Assembly: GCA_963851045.1 (NCBI GenBank)
Contig: CAWKNC010000002.1
Location: forward strand, 1 to 64,000
Origin: WHSW01 sp963851045
Lineage (GTDB): Bacteria; Actinomycetota; Thermoleophilia; Solirubrobacterales; 70-9
Direction: 5' to 3'
Length of the DNA: 64,000 nucleotides
Part shown: in pieces, positions 39,634-47,523 of the stretch
How positions within the stretch are numbered: the stretch's first letter is position 1
How the letters are laid out: each line of letters starts with the position of its first letter
Notes under the pieces: model-generated
Database searches by the model: none
The model's input: the letters and a program-made list of their open reading frames with translations, nothing else
Told to the model about the DNA's origin: nothing
Program-made: the position numbers and the translations under genes

Positions 39634-40542
39634 GTGAGCGCGGTGGATCGACGAATTCACGCGTTTGCGGCAGCCCGCCACTTCGTGCTCGGCCACGCGG
39701 AGCTGGCGGAGCTCGGCGTCAGCAGGGAGGCGGTACGCGTGCGTGTCGCCGATGGCCGCCTTCACCGCCTGCATCGAGGCGTCTTCGCCGTCGGGCGCCG
39801 GCCCATCAACCAACTCGGCCGCTGGCGTGCCGCCGTCCTCGCCTACGCGCCCGACACCTTCCTCTCTCACTGCAGCGCCGCCGCTCTCCGAGATCTGACG
39901 GAGGCGAGGCGCCCCGTCGACCTAATCGCGTCGCGTCCCGGGTTGCGATCCCGCAAGGGCATGCGGATTCATCACGCCTCCCTCACCCCGTTCGAGGCGG
40001 ATGAGGTCGACGGAATCCCGGTCACCTCTCTCGCCCGGACGCTCCTCGACGTCGCGGCCACCGAGGACGAGCTCACGCTGCGGCGCGTCTATGAACGCGC
40101 GGAGCGACTCCAGATCCTCGACCTCACGCCGATTCGACAGCTGCTTTCACTCCGCCGTGGCCACCGCGGCGCCGGCCGCCTCCGCGCCCTCATCACCTAC
40201 GACCCGACGGCCGCGGCGGCCGCGATCTCCGAACTCGAGCGCCTGTACCTGGATCTCCTGCGCGACTTCGGACTCCCGACGCCTCAGGTCAACGTTCTCG
40301 TCGATGGCTATCTCGTCGACTGCTACTGGCCGGAGGCGGACGTCGTCGTCGAGCTCGACAGCTATGAGTTTCACGGCGACCGCGAGGCGTTCGAGCGTGA
40401 CCGCGCCAAGCTTGCGAACCTGCGCCGCGCGCGCCACGAGGCGGTCCAGTTCACCTACCGTCAGGTCACCGCACGCCGGGACTGGGTGGCTGAGACGACG
40501 GGCCATCTCATTGCCGCCGCTCGACCCCAACGGAGCCTCTAG
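39634..40542 (+). CDS. AbiEi-type winged-helix/DUF559 protein
   Basis: 302 residues. N-terminal winged-helix region of AbiEi antitoxin type (about 1-90: VLGHAELAELGVSREAVRVRVADGRLHRLHRGVFAVG), a middle cross-brace (SLARTLLDVAA) and a C-terminal Vsr/DUF559 restriction-like fold (about 215-302). The acidic residues fit a nuclease core: Asp and Glu in YLVDCYWPEADVVVELDSYEFHG and DREAFERDRAKLANL. Family members are thought to bind DNA or act as nucleases, but are uncharacterised. No AbiEii toxin is adjacent. The GTG at 39634 was taken; a GTG 9 nt further on is equally possible. It is inserted between secY and adk on the operon strand, with 12 nt to adk. Confidence 0.8.
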   Translation: MSAVDRRIHAFAAARHFVLGHAELAELGVSREAVRVRVADGRLHRLHRGVFAVGRRPINQLGRWRAAVLAYAPDTFLSHCSAAALRDLTEARRPVDLIASRPGLRSRKGMRIHHASLTPFEADEVDGIPVTSLARTLLDVAATEDELTLRRVYERAERLQILDLTPIRQLLSLRRGHRGAGRLRALITYDPTAAAAAISELERLYLDLLRDFGLPTPQVNVLVDGYLVDCYWPEADVVVELDSYEFHGDREAFERDRAKLANLRRARHEAVQFTYRQVTARRDWVAETTGHLIAAARPQRSL

Positions 40543-40554
40543 GCTTCCCTGCCC

Positions 40555-41226
40555 ATGTCGGAGTTGAACTTGATCCTGCTCGGGCCTCCTGGCTCCGGCA
40601 AGGGCACTCAGGGGGAGCGCCTCCAAGAGGATTTCGACCTGCCGTATTACGCCACGGGGGACATCCTGCGTGCCGCGGTGCGCGAGGGCAGCGATATCGG
40701 CAAGCAGGCGAAGGACTACATGGATCGCGGCGACTTCGTCCCCGACGACGTGATCGTCGGTGTGATCGCGGAGCGGATCGACCAGAAGGAGGCCGAGGAC
40801 GGTTTCATCCTCGATGGCTTCCCCCGCACCGAGCCGCAGGCGGAGGCACTGGGCGCCAAGCTGCTGGAGCTCCGTCGCGGCGTTTCCGTCGCGATCCTGA
40901 TCGACGTTGACGACGAGGAGGTCGTGCGCCGTCTCGGGGGCCGCCGGACCTGCCCCAATGGCCACATCTTCCATGTCGACTTCGACCCTCCTGAGAAGGA
41001 GGACGTCTGCGACGTCTGTGGCGAGCCCCTCGCAATTCGCGACGACGACAAGCCAGACGTCATCCGCCACCGCCTCGAGCAGTACCACTCGAAGACCGAG
41101 CCGCTGATCGAGTACTACGAGATGAAGGGACTGCTCAAGCGCGTCGACGGCGACCGCACGCCCGAGCAGGTGACCGAGACGATTCGCGCTTTCCTCGCGA
41201 CCTTGGCGATGGAGGAACAGGCCTAG
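40555..41226 (+). CDS. adk: Adenylate kinase
   Basis: 223 residues; converts ATP + AMP to 2 ADP. P-loop GPPGSGKGT (10-18), the NMP-binding ATGDILRAAVREG, the DGFPRT motif (87-92) and LID residues are present. The LID has an unusual zinc site: Cys133, His137, Cys152 and Cys155, where zinc-type kinases usually have Cys-X2-Cys and Cys-X2-Cys/Asp. The long-LID form is intact. Its stop abuts the map start. Normal partner of secY and map in the spc operon. Confidence 0.96.
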   Translation: MSELNLILLGPPGSGKGTQGERLQEDFDLPYYATGDILRAAVREGSDIGKQAKDYMDRGDFVPDDVIVGVIAERIDQKEAEDGFILDGFPRTEPQAEALGAKLLELRRGVSVAILIDVDDEEVVRRLGGRRTCPNGHIFHVDFDPPEKEDVCDVCGEPLAIRDDDKPDVIRHRLEQYHSKTEPLIEYYEMKGLLKRVDGDRTPEQVTETIRAFLATLAMEEQA

Positions 41227-41994
41227 ATGTATCGCGGTGGGATCATCATCAAGACGGCTGATCAGATCGAGCAGATGGCCGACGCTGGAGCGATCCAGGC
41301 GCGCTGTCTGAAGATGCTTCGCTCGAAGGTCCGCGCGGGGATCACCACGGAGGAGCTCGACCTGGCGGCCGAGCGCTTCATCACCTCGCAGGGCGCCCAG
41401 CCCTCCTTCCTCGGCTATCGCGGCTTCCCCGGCTCGATCTGCGCGTCGCCGAACTCAATGGTCGTTCATGGGATCCCGGGCCCCTACGCGCTGGCTCGTG
41501 GTGACGTGATCTCGATCGACGTCGGGGTCACCTACCGCGGCTGGGTCGCGGACGCCGCGATCACGGTCGCGGTCGGCAGGATTTCATCCGACGCACAGAA
41601 GCTCCTCGACACCACGCAGGCCGCGCTGATGGACGCCGTCGAGCAGGTGCGACCGGGCAACCACCTCGGTGACGTCTCGCATGCCGTCCAGCAGCGCGTC
41701 GAGGCGGACGGGTTCTCGATCATCCGCTCGCTGGTTGGCCACGGCGTCGGCCGCGAGATGCATGAGGATCCGCAGGTGCCGAACTACGGCGAGCCCGGCA
41801 AGGGGCCCGAGCTCGAGCCCGGCATGGTGTTCGCGATCGAGCCGATGGTCAACGCCGGCGGGCCTGAGGTCAGCCTCGGCGACGACAACTGGGCCGTCTA
41901 CTCGGCCGACGACTCCCTCGCCGCACACTTCGAGTTCACGGTCGCGGTCACCACGGACGGCCCGCGCATCCTCACCCCCTGGCACCTGGACTGA
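41227..41994 (+). CDS. map: Methionine aminopeptidase, type I
   Basis: 255 residues; removes N-terminal Met from nascent proteins. All metal ligands are visible: Asp in ISIDVGV, Asp in WVADAAITV, His in LVGHGVGREMHE, Glu in FAIEPMV and Glu in HFEFTVAV; the substrate His is in VVHGIPG. The start abuts the adk stop. A 136-nt spacer follows rather than infA. Confidence 0.96.
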   Translation: MYRGGIIIKTADQIEQMADAGAIQARCLKMLRSKVRAGITTEELDLAAERFITSQGAQPSFLGYRGFPGSICASPNSMVVHGIPGPYALARGDVISIDVGVTYRGWVADAAITVAVGRISSDAQKLLDTTQAALMDAVEQVRPGNHLGDVSHAVQQRVEADGFSIIRSLVGHGVGREMHEDPQVPNYGEPGKGPELEPGMVFAIEPMVNAGGPEVSLGDDNWAVYSADDSLAAHFEFTVAVTTDGPRILTPWHLD

Positions 41995-42023
41995 GCCGTC
42001 GGGCTCCAGCAGTGGGTGGTTGC

Positions 42024-42130
42024 TATATTTCTTCGTCGGCCCTCGGGCCATTGGTGCGTCTGCGCGTCCAACTCCTGGGGCACGCGGGCCTTCTCATGTA
42101 ATTGCTGTTCGATACGACCCAAGAGGGCCG
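42024..42130 (+). promoter_or_regulatory. Promoter and leader of rpmJ-rpsM-rpsK-rpsD-rpoA-rplQ
   Basis: TATATT at 42024-42029 is a strong -10; no convincing -35 is visible. The ~100-nt leader has small GC-rich hairpins (GGCCCTCGGGCC at 42039-42050) and an AAGAGGG site before rpmJ. The spacer is where infA usually lies; no infA frame exists here. It likely starts the alpha operon transcript. Confidence 0.45.
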
Positions 42131-42244
42131 ATGAAGGTACGAGCGTCCGTAAAGCCCATGTGTGAGCGCTGCCGAGTGATTCGGCGCAAGGGTGTCGTGC
42201 TGGTCATTTGCTCGAATCCACGGCACAAGCAGAGGCAGGGCTAA
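42131..42244 (+). CDS. rpmJ: 50S ribosomal protein L36
   Basis: 37 residues, the short zinc-binding L36: Cys11, Cys14, Cys27 and His32 match the C-C-C-H ribbon. The ATG at 42131 is preceded by AGAGGG; the longer frame that contains it is a shadow of map. rpsM follows after 8 nt. Confidence 0.96.
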   Translation: MKVRASVKPMCERCRVIRRKGVVLVICSNPRHKQRQG

Positions 42245-42252
42245 AGACTTAG

Positions 42253-42636
42253 ATGGCACGGATCGCAGGCGTAAACCTTCCGCTCAACAAGCGAGTCGAG
42301 ATCGGGCTCACGTACGTGCACGGCGTCGGCCGTTCGACGGCCAACGAGATGCTGGCCAAGACCAAGATCGACCCGAACACCTACGTCAAGGACCTCACCG
42401 AGGACGAGCAGATCAAGCTGCGCGACGCGGTCGAGGATCTCGAGGTCGAGGGTGACCTGCGCCGCGAGCGTTCGCAGAACATCAAGCGCCTTTCCGAGAT
42501 CGGCTCCTACCGCGGCGTTCGTCATCGTCGCGGCCTGCCGACCCGCGGCCAGCGCACGAAGACCAACGCGCGTGGCCGCAAGGGCCCGCGGCGTATGAGC
42601 GTCGCCGGCAAGAAGAAGGCGCCGGCGAAGAAGTGA
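42253..42636 (+). CDS. rpsM: 30S ribosomal protein S13
   Basis: 127 residues. S13 contacts P-site tRNA and forms bridges to the 50S. ARIAGVNLPLNKRVEIGLTYVHGVG and GSYRGVRHRRGLPTRGQRTKTNARGRKGPRR are conserved; the C-terminus is Lys-rich as usual. Confidence 0.97.
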   Translation: MARIAGVNLPLNKRVEIGLTYVHGVGRSTANEMLAKTKIDPNTYVKDLTEDEQIKLRDAVEDLEVEGDLRRERSQNIKRLSEIGSYRGVRHRRGLPTRGQRTKTNARGRKGPRRMSVAGKKKAPAKK

Positions 42637-42647
42637 GCAGCTGACTT

Positions 42648-43046
42648 ATGCCGCAACCGCGAAAGGGCAAGGGGCGCACGCGCCGCCGCGTCAAGAAGAA
42701 CGTTCCATACGGAATTGCACACGTGAAGACTTCTTTCAACAACACCATCGTCACGATCACCGACCCCGAGGGGAACGTGATCGTCTGGGAGTCCGCCGGC
42801 TCGGCCGGTTTCAAGGGCTCGCGCAAGTCGACGCCGTTCGCCGCTCAGGTGACGGCCGACGCCGCCGCGCGCAAGGGCATGGAGCATGGCCTCGAGCGGG
42901 TGGAGGTCCACGCCAAGGGCGCGGGCTCCGGTCGCGACACAGCGATCCGCTCGCTGCAGGCCGCCGGCCTCCAGGTGACGACGGTCAAGGACGTCAGCCC
43001 ACAGGCGCACAACGGATGCCGCCCGAAGAAGCGGAGGCGTCCGTAA
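42648..43046 (+). CDS. rpsK: 30S ribosomal protein S11
   Basis: 132 residues. S11 forms the 30S platform with S18. VPYGIAHVKTSFNNTIVTITD and the C-terminal DVSPQAHNGCRPKKRRRP signature are intact. The TAA overlaps the rpsD ATG (TAATG). Confidence 0.97.
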   Translation: MPQPRKGKGRTRRRVKKNVPYGIAHVKTSFNNTIVTITDPEGNVIVWESAGSAGFKGSRKSTPFAAQVTADAAARKGMEHGLERVEVHAKGAGSGRDTAIRSLQAAGLQVTTVKDVSPQAHNGCRPKKRRRP

Positions 43047-43666
43047 TGGCTCGCGATACCGGCCCGCAGTGCAAGCAGTGCCGCCGCGAGGGGCAGAAGC
43101 TGTTCCTCAAGGGCGAGCGTTGCCTGACCGAGAAGTGCGGCGTCGAGCGACGCTCGTATCCGCCCGGCGAGCACGGCCGCGGTCGTGTGCGCGCCTCGGA
43201 ATACCGCAACCAGCTGCGCGAGAAGCAGAAGGCGCGCCGTTTCTACGGCCTGCTGGAGAAGCAGTTCCGCAGCTACTACGACAAGGCTTCACGCCAAGAG
43301 GGCGTTACCGGCGAGAACCTGCTCCGACTCTGCGAGCGGCGCTTCGACAACGTTTTGGTCCGCCTCGGCTTTGCCGCCTCGCGGCGCCAGGCCCGCCAGC
43401 TGGTCACGCATGGCCACTGGCTGATCAACGGCCGCCGCGTCGATATCCCCAGCTATCAGGTCCGCCCAGAGGACGTAATTACGATTCGGCCCAACTCGGG
43501 CGCCACGGACATCATCCGCCAGGCGACCGAGCTGACCGCGGCGGTTCCGCCGTGGCTGCAGGCCGATCACGATGCCCTGACGGCAAAGGTTCTCCGTCTG
43601 CCCGAGCGCACGGAGATCACCTCGCCGATCCAGGAGCAGCTCATCGTTGAGCTCTACTCCAAGTAG
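43046..43666 (+). CDS. rpsD: 30S ribosomal protein S4
   Basis: 206 residues. S4 initiates 30S assembly and aids antitermination. The ATG at 43046 was chosen because MARDTGPQCKQCRREG is the conserved beginning; a longer frame from 43016 overlaps rpsK. This is the zinc (C+) form: Cys9, Cys12, Cys26 and Cys31. The S4 RNA-binding domain is RFDNVLVRLGFAASRRQARQLVTHGHWLINGRRVDIPSYQVRPEDVI. Confidence 0.97.
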   Translation: MARDTGPQCKQCRREGQKLFLKGERCLTEKCGVERRSYPPGEHGRGRVRASEYRNQLREKQKARRFYGLLEKQFRSYYDKASRQEGVTGENLLRLCERRFDNVLVRLGFAASRRQARQLVTHGHWLINGRRVDIPSYQVRPEDVITIRPNSGATDIIRQATELTAAVPPWLQADHDALTAKVLRLPERTEITSPIQEQLIVELYSK

Positions 43667-43703
43667 AGCCCGCACCTAACCCAAGAACGTCAGTGAGGAA
43701 GCA

Positions 43704-44678
43704 ATGACCACCCTGCCCGAGTTCCAGATCCCGAAGATTTCCAGCCAGGACGCCGATGACAATCACGGCACGTTCGTGGTTGAGCCGCTCGATAAGGGCT
43801 TCGGTTACACGTACGGAAACTCGCTGCGGCGGGTCCTGCTCTCGTCCCTGGGTGGTGCTGCCATCAAGAGCGTCCGCATCGAGGGCGTCGCGCACGAGTT
43901 CTCGACGATTGCCGGCGTCAAGGAAGACGTCACCGACATCGTCCTCAACCTCAAGGACATCGTGCTGCGCATGCACACCGATGCCGATGAGGTCGAGGCG
44001 CCGCTGGTCGCGACCGGCCCCGGCGAGATCAAGGCGAAGGACATCGACCTGCCCGCGGGCGTCGAGATCCTCAACCCCGACGCACCGATCGCAACGCTCG
44101 AGAAGCGCACGAAGCTCGAGATGTACGTCGCAATCGGCCGCGGCCGCGGTTACTCGCCGGCCGAGGAGAACAAGACCGACGATCAGCCGATCGGCGTGAT
44201 CCCGATCGACTCGATCTTCTCACCCATCCGTCGTGCGACCTACGAGGTCGACTCCGCTCGCGTCGGTCAGCGCACGGACTTCGACAAGCTCACGCTCGAG
44301 GTTGAGACCGATGGCTCGATCGAGCCCGGCTCGGCGGTGCGCGAGGCGGCCGAGATCCTGATCAAGACGATGGCGATCTTCACCGACGCCGACCGCGTCG
44401 AGGAGCTCACCGCTCGCGACGCGCTCGATGGCCCGGGTTCCGCCGACTTCGCAGCGATCGGCGGCTCGCCCGCTGAGGGCGATGAGCGCCTGATCGAGGA
44501 GCTCGAGATCGGCGTCCGCGCCTACAACTGCCTCAAGCGCGCCGGCATCCAGACGGTCGGCGACCTGGTGACGCACTCGGAGTCGGAGCTCAACGCGATT
44601 CCGAACTTCGGCAAGCGCAGCACCGAAGAGGTCATGGAGTCGCTGCACGCGCTTGGCCTCTCACTGCGCGACGAGTAG
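43704..44678 (+). CDS. rpoA: RNA polymerase alpha subunit
   Basis: 324 residues. The N-terminal assembly domain has the conserved GFGYTYGNSLRRVLLSSLGGAAI (residues ~32-54) and the DADRVEEL linker start. The C-terminal domain (about 252-322) includes IEELEIGVRAYNCLKRAGIQTVGDLV and the determinants contacting UP elements and activators. A GAGGAAG site precedes the ATG. rplQ follows after 19 nt, the usual order. Confidence 0.97.
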   Translation: MTTLPEFQIPKISSQDADDNHGTFVVEPLDKGFGYTYGNSLRRVLLSSLGGAAIKSVRIEGVAHEFSTIAGVKEDVTDIVLNLKDIVLRMHTDADEVEAPLVATGPGEIKAKDIDLPAGVEILNPDAPIATLEKRTKLEMYVAIGRGRGYSPAEENKTDDQPIGVIPIDSIFSPIRRATYEVDSARVGQRTDFDKLTLEVETDGSIEPGSAVREAAEILIKTMAIFTDADRVEELTARDALDGPGSADFAAIGGSPAEGDERLIEELEIGVRAYNCLKRAGIQTVGDLVTHSESELNAIPNFGKRSTEEVMESLHALGLSLRDE

Positions 44679-44697
44679 GTAGCTTCTCCGGTTCGTC

Positions 44698-45051
44698 ATG
44701 CGTCATCAAAAGCAGCGCAACAAGCTCAGTCGCGACAGCGCCCACCGGCGGGCGCTGCTACGCAACCTCTGCCGTGAGGTGATTCAGCACGAGCGGATCA
44801 CGACCTCCGAGGCCAAGGCCAAGGCGGTCAAGCCGAAGCTCGAGAAGCTGATCACCCTCGGCAAGCGCGGCGACCTGCACGCACGGCGCCAGGCGCTGTC
44901 GGAGCTGAGCCAGGACAAGTTCCTGGTCCACAAGCTGTTCGAGGAGATCGCCCCGCGCTACGCGGAGCGTCCCGGCGGCTACGCCCGCATCGTCAAGCTC
45001 GGCCCGCGCAAGTCGGACTCGACGGAGATGGTCTTCCTAGAGCTCGTTTAG
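44698..45051 (+). CDS. rplQ: 50S ribosomal protein L17
   Basis: 117 residues. L17 lies on the subunit surface near the tunnel exit. MRHQKQRNKLSRDSAHRRALLRNL, HERITTSEAKAKAVKP and the ending RIVKLGPRKSDSTEMVFLELV are conserved. It ends the alpha operon, 16 nt from the stop of a convergent gene; no separate terminator is visible in that gap. Confidence 0.97.
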   Translation: MRHQKQRNKLSRDSAHRRALLRNLCREVIQHERITTSEAKAKAVKPKLEKLITLGKRGDLHARRQALSELSQDKFLVHKLFEEIAPRYAERPGGYARIVKLGPRKSDSTEMVFLELV

Positions 45052-45067
45052 GTCCGCGCTGGGCGGC

Positions 45068-46693
45068 TCACCGCCTGCGCTTGACCTTGAACTTGAAGAC
45101 GACCGGCGTCTGATCGACGTTGCCGGCGGCATCGACCGCGGCGACGGTGAAGCGGTGCTTCTTCGTCTTGCGCTTGGCCTTGACCTTCGCCTTGGTGGGG
45201 CTCGAGCAGGGGTTGACGGCGCGTGCGTCGAGCTGGCATTCGAATGTCGTGGCGGGCTCGGACGCGGAGAACCTGAACGAGACCTTTGCCTTGCGCTTGC
45301 GGGTCTTCACCTTGCGCTTCGGGCCCTTGCCCTTGGCGGTGTCGGGTGCTGTGGTGTCGGGTGTTGTGCCGGGCGGGTCCGTGGGAGGCGTCACCGCTGG
45401 CGGCTCGCGCCGTAAGTGCGTCACGGAGTTGTCGTCGCGAGCGGTCACGTAGGCCGATGAGCCATCGGGGCTAATTGCCACGGCATTGGCTCCACCGATC
45501 GCTGAGCGAAGCGGGACGGTGCATCCACCGGCGCCCGCGTCCGCGACACAGCTTTGGAAGTTGAGGCCACCGCTTGATCCGCGCGAGAAGTGCGTGACCG
45601 CGCTGTCGACCAGTGACGTTGCATAAACCGAACCGCCGTCAGGGCTGACCGCGAGGCCCGCTGCCCCGGCGAGCGCCGGGTTTGAGGGCACATCGCATCC
45701 CTTGGCGGCGGTGTCCGCGACGCACCCCTGAGGGACCAGGAATCCGCCGGTACCGCGCGAGAAGTGAGTGATCGCACCGTCCTGCCCGCTGGCCGCGTAG
45801 ACCGCGCCGCCGTCGGGGCTGACCGCGACCTCGAGAAGCGCATCCAGGGCGGCCGGCGTGGGCACGGCGCAGCCCCGGGAGCTGGTGGTGCTGAAGCAGG
45901 TTTGGAACGTCAGCGCCCCGTCTGCCGCGCGACTGAAGTGTCCAAGCGCTCCCGGAACTGAGGTGGACGACATGTAGAGGGACCGCCCGTCGGGACTCAC
46001 GGTCGTTCTGGCGGCGCCCGAGACGGACGGGGTGACGCTGCACCCGGGTGCCGCGCTTGCCGTAATGCAGGTACGAAAGGTCAGTTCTCCCGTCGCGTCA
46101 CGAGAGAAGTGGGTGATCCCCGAATCGATCACGCTGGTCACATAGACCGACTGTCCGTCTGGACTCACCTCGACACCAAGGGCGCCGAGGAGCGCAGGTC
46201 CGCCGGTGGGAACGGTGCATCCCTGATTCCCGTTCTCTGCGAAGCAGCCCTCAAATGTCAGGGATCCATTGGCCGCGCGCGAGAACTCGGTGACCGCACT
46301 GTCGTTAAAGGCCGCCACGTAGACGGATCGCCCGTCAGGGCTGACCGCGACATCGAACGCACCCTGAAGCACAGCCGCGGGAGGCACTGTGCAGCCCGCC
46401 GCGGCGCTCTCTGCCACGCATCCTCGGAAGGTCAGGGTTCCGTCGGCCGCCCGCTGAAAATGCGAGATTGCCCCTTCGTCCTCCGAGGTCACGTAGACCG
46501 ACGTCCCGTCAGGGCTGACGGCCACACCGCTCGCGGCCGTCAGGGCGGGTTGCGACGGCACCGAACACGCGGCCGCGTTGGTCTCCGCCCAGCAGCTCTC
46601 GAAGGTCAGGTCGCCGGAAGCGGCTGCCGCGGGTGCGGCCCACATGCCGCACAAAGCAGCCGTCAGCGCGCCAGCTCTTCTCATCACCGACAT
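45068..46693 (-). CDS. Secreted seven-repeat Cys-paired beta-propeller with Ig-like end
   Basis: 541 residues. The ATG at 46693 was preferred over the TTG at 46729 because the latter overlaps the -35 box and a signal peptide follows directly (MRRAGALTAALCGMWAAPAAAA). Seven repeats of 57-59 residues (about 26-430) follow the pattern LTF..C......GC.VP......VAVSPDG.SVYV...D.A.THFSR. Each has the SPDG turn of lactonase-like propellers plus two cysteines, so a blade-by-blade disulfide is likely. A Pro/Thr and Lys-rich linker leads to a terminal Ig-like domain (about 465-541: FRFSASEPATTFECQLD, FTVAAVDAAGNVD) common in Solirubrobacterales surface proteins. Probably extracellular; no substrate known. 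Confidence 0.8.
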   Translation of the reverse strand: MSVMRRAGALTAALCGMWAAPAAAASGDLTFESCWAETNAAACSVPSQPALTAASGVAVSPDGTSVYVTSEDEGAISHFQRAADGTLTFRGCVAESAAAGCTVPPAAVLQGAFDVAVSPDGRSVYVAAFNDSAVTEFSRAANGSLTFEGCFAENGNQGCTVPTGGPALLGALGVEVSPDGQSVYVTSVIDSGITHFSRDATGELTFRTCITASAAPGCSVTPSVSGAARTTVSPDGRSLYMSSTSVPGALGHFSRAADGALTFQTCFSTTSSRGCAVPTPAALDALLEVAVSPDGGAVYAASGQDGAITHFSRGTGGFLVPQGCVADTAAKGCDVPSNPALAGAAGLAVSPDGGSVYATSLVDSAVTHFSRGSSGGLNFQSCVADAGAGGCTVPLRSAIGGANAVAISPDGSSAYVTARDDNSVTHLRREPPAVTPPTDPPGTTPDTTAPDTAKGKGPKRKVKTRKRKAKVSFRFSASEPATTFECQLDARAVNPCSSPTKAKVKAKRKTKKHRFTVAAVDAAGNVDQTPVVFKFKVKRRR

Positions 46694-46701
46694 CGACCGC
46701 G

Positions 46702-46729
46702 ACGGTAGTAGGCGCTCGATCTGGGTCAA
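46702..46729 (-). promoter_or_regulatory. Promoter of the seven-repeat propeller gene
   Basis: On the minus strand TTGACC (46724-46729) and TACCGT (46702-46707) are 16 bp apart, and the ATG is 9 nt downstream of the -10. A leaderless or nearly leaderless message is implied. ACCCCC-CAA-GGGGGT (46729-46743) is an inverted repeat at the upstream edge, between this promoter and that of truA. Confidence 0.6.
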
Positions 46730-46746
46730 CCCCCCAAGGGGGTGAG

Positions 46747-46774
46747 TTGGCCACCCCTCTGTGGTGGCTAGTCT
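46747..46774 (+). promoter_or_regulatory. Leaderless promoter of truA
   Basis: TTGGCC (46747-46752) and TAGTCT (46769-46774) are 16 bp apart, with the truA ATG 9 nt after the -10. GCCACC (46750-46755) and GGTGGC (46763-46768) form an inverted repeat within the spacer that could be an operator. Confidence 0.55.
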
Positions 46775-46782
46775 CGCGACCG

Positions 46783-47517
46783 ATGCCCACAGCCCGCCTC
46801 GACATCGCCTACGACGGATCGCGGTTTTCCGGCTGGGCTGCCCAGCCAGGCCAGCGCACGGTCCAGGGGGAGCTCGAGTCCGGCCTCGAGCGGATCCTCG
46901 GTGAGCAGATCGAGCTGACCGTCGCAGGGCGGACGGATTCCGGCGTTCACGCGACAGGACAGGTCGCCAGCTTCGAACACTCGCGCGAGCTGCCGGAGCA
47001 ACTCGCCGAGCGCCTCAACGCGGTGCTCTCACACGACGTTGCCGTCCACGCGGCTGAGCCCGCCGCAGAGGACTTCGACGCCCGGTTCTCAGCCAAGACC
47101 CGCTGCTATCGCTACCGCGTCCTGCACTCGCGTGTACGCAACCCGTTCGAGGAGCGACGGGCACTGTGGTGGAGGTATCCGCTCGACCGTGAGCTGCTCG
47201 ATGCTGCCGCGGCAGCCGTTGTCGGCAAGCACGACTTCACGGCCTTCACGCCCACGCAGACCGAGCACGTTCTGTTCGAGCGCAACGTCGATGTCTGCGA
47301 GTGGCATGAGGAGCGAAACGACGTTCTGGCCTTGCGGATCGAGGCCAAGTCGTTCATGCGAAACCAGGTCCGAGTGCTCGTGGGCACGATGCTCGAGGTC
47401 GGCGGCGGCCGGCGCGAGCTCGAGGCCTTCCGCGCGCTGCTGGATGGCGCGCCTCGCGATGCCGCGGGCGAGACCGCCCCGCCGCACGGCCTCTACCTGA
47501 CCGAGGTGCGCTACTAG
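46783..47517 (+). CDS. truA: tRNA pseudouridine(38-40) synthase
   Basis: 244 residues; makes pseudouridine at positions 38-40 of the anticodon arm. The catalytic Asp is in VAGRTDSGVHATGQVASF; CYRYRVLHSRVRNPF and KSFMRNQVRVLVGTMLEVG are also typical. The ATG at 46783 was chosen because family similarity starts there (ARLDIAYDGSRFSGWAAQPGQRTVQG); the longer frame runs antisense into the neighbouring gene. It often follows rplQ, but here the propeller gene intervenes. It is convergent with the ABC importer 7 nt away. Confidence 0.95.
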   Translation: MPTARLDIAYDGSRFSGWAAQPGQRTVQGELESGLERILGEQIELTVAGRTDSGVHATGQVASFEHSRELPEQLAERLNAVLSHDVAVHAAEPAAEDFDARFSAKTRCYRYRVLHSRVRNPFEERRALWWRYPLDRELLDAAAAAVVGKHDFTAFTPTQTEHVLFERNVDVCEWHEERNDVLALRIEAKSFMRNQVRVLVGTMLEVGGGRRELEAFRALLDGAPRDAAGETAPPHGLYLTEVRY

Positions 47518-47523
47518 CCGGCC

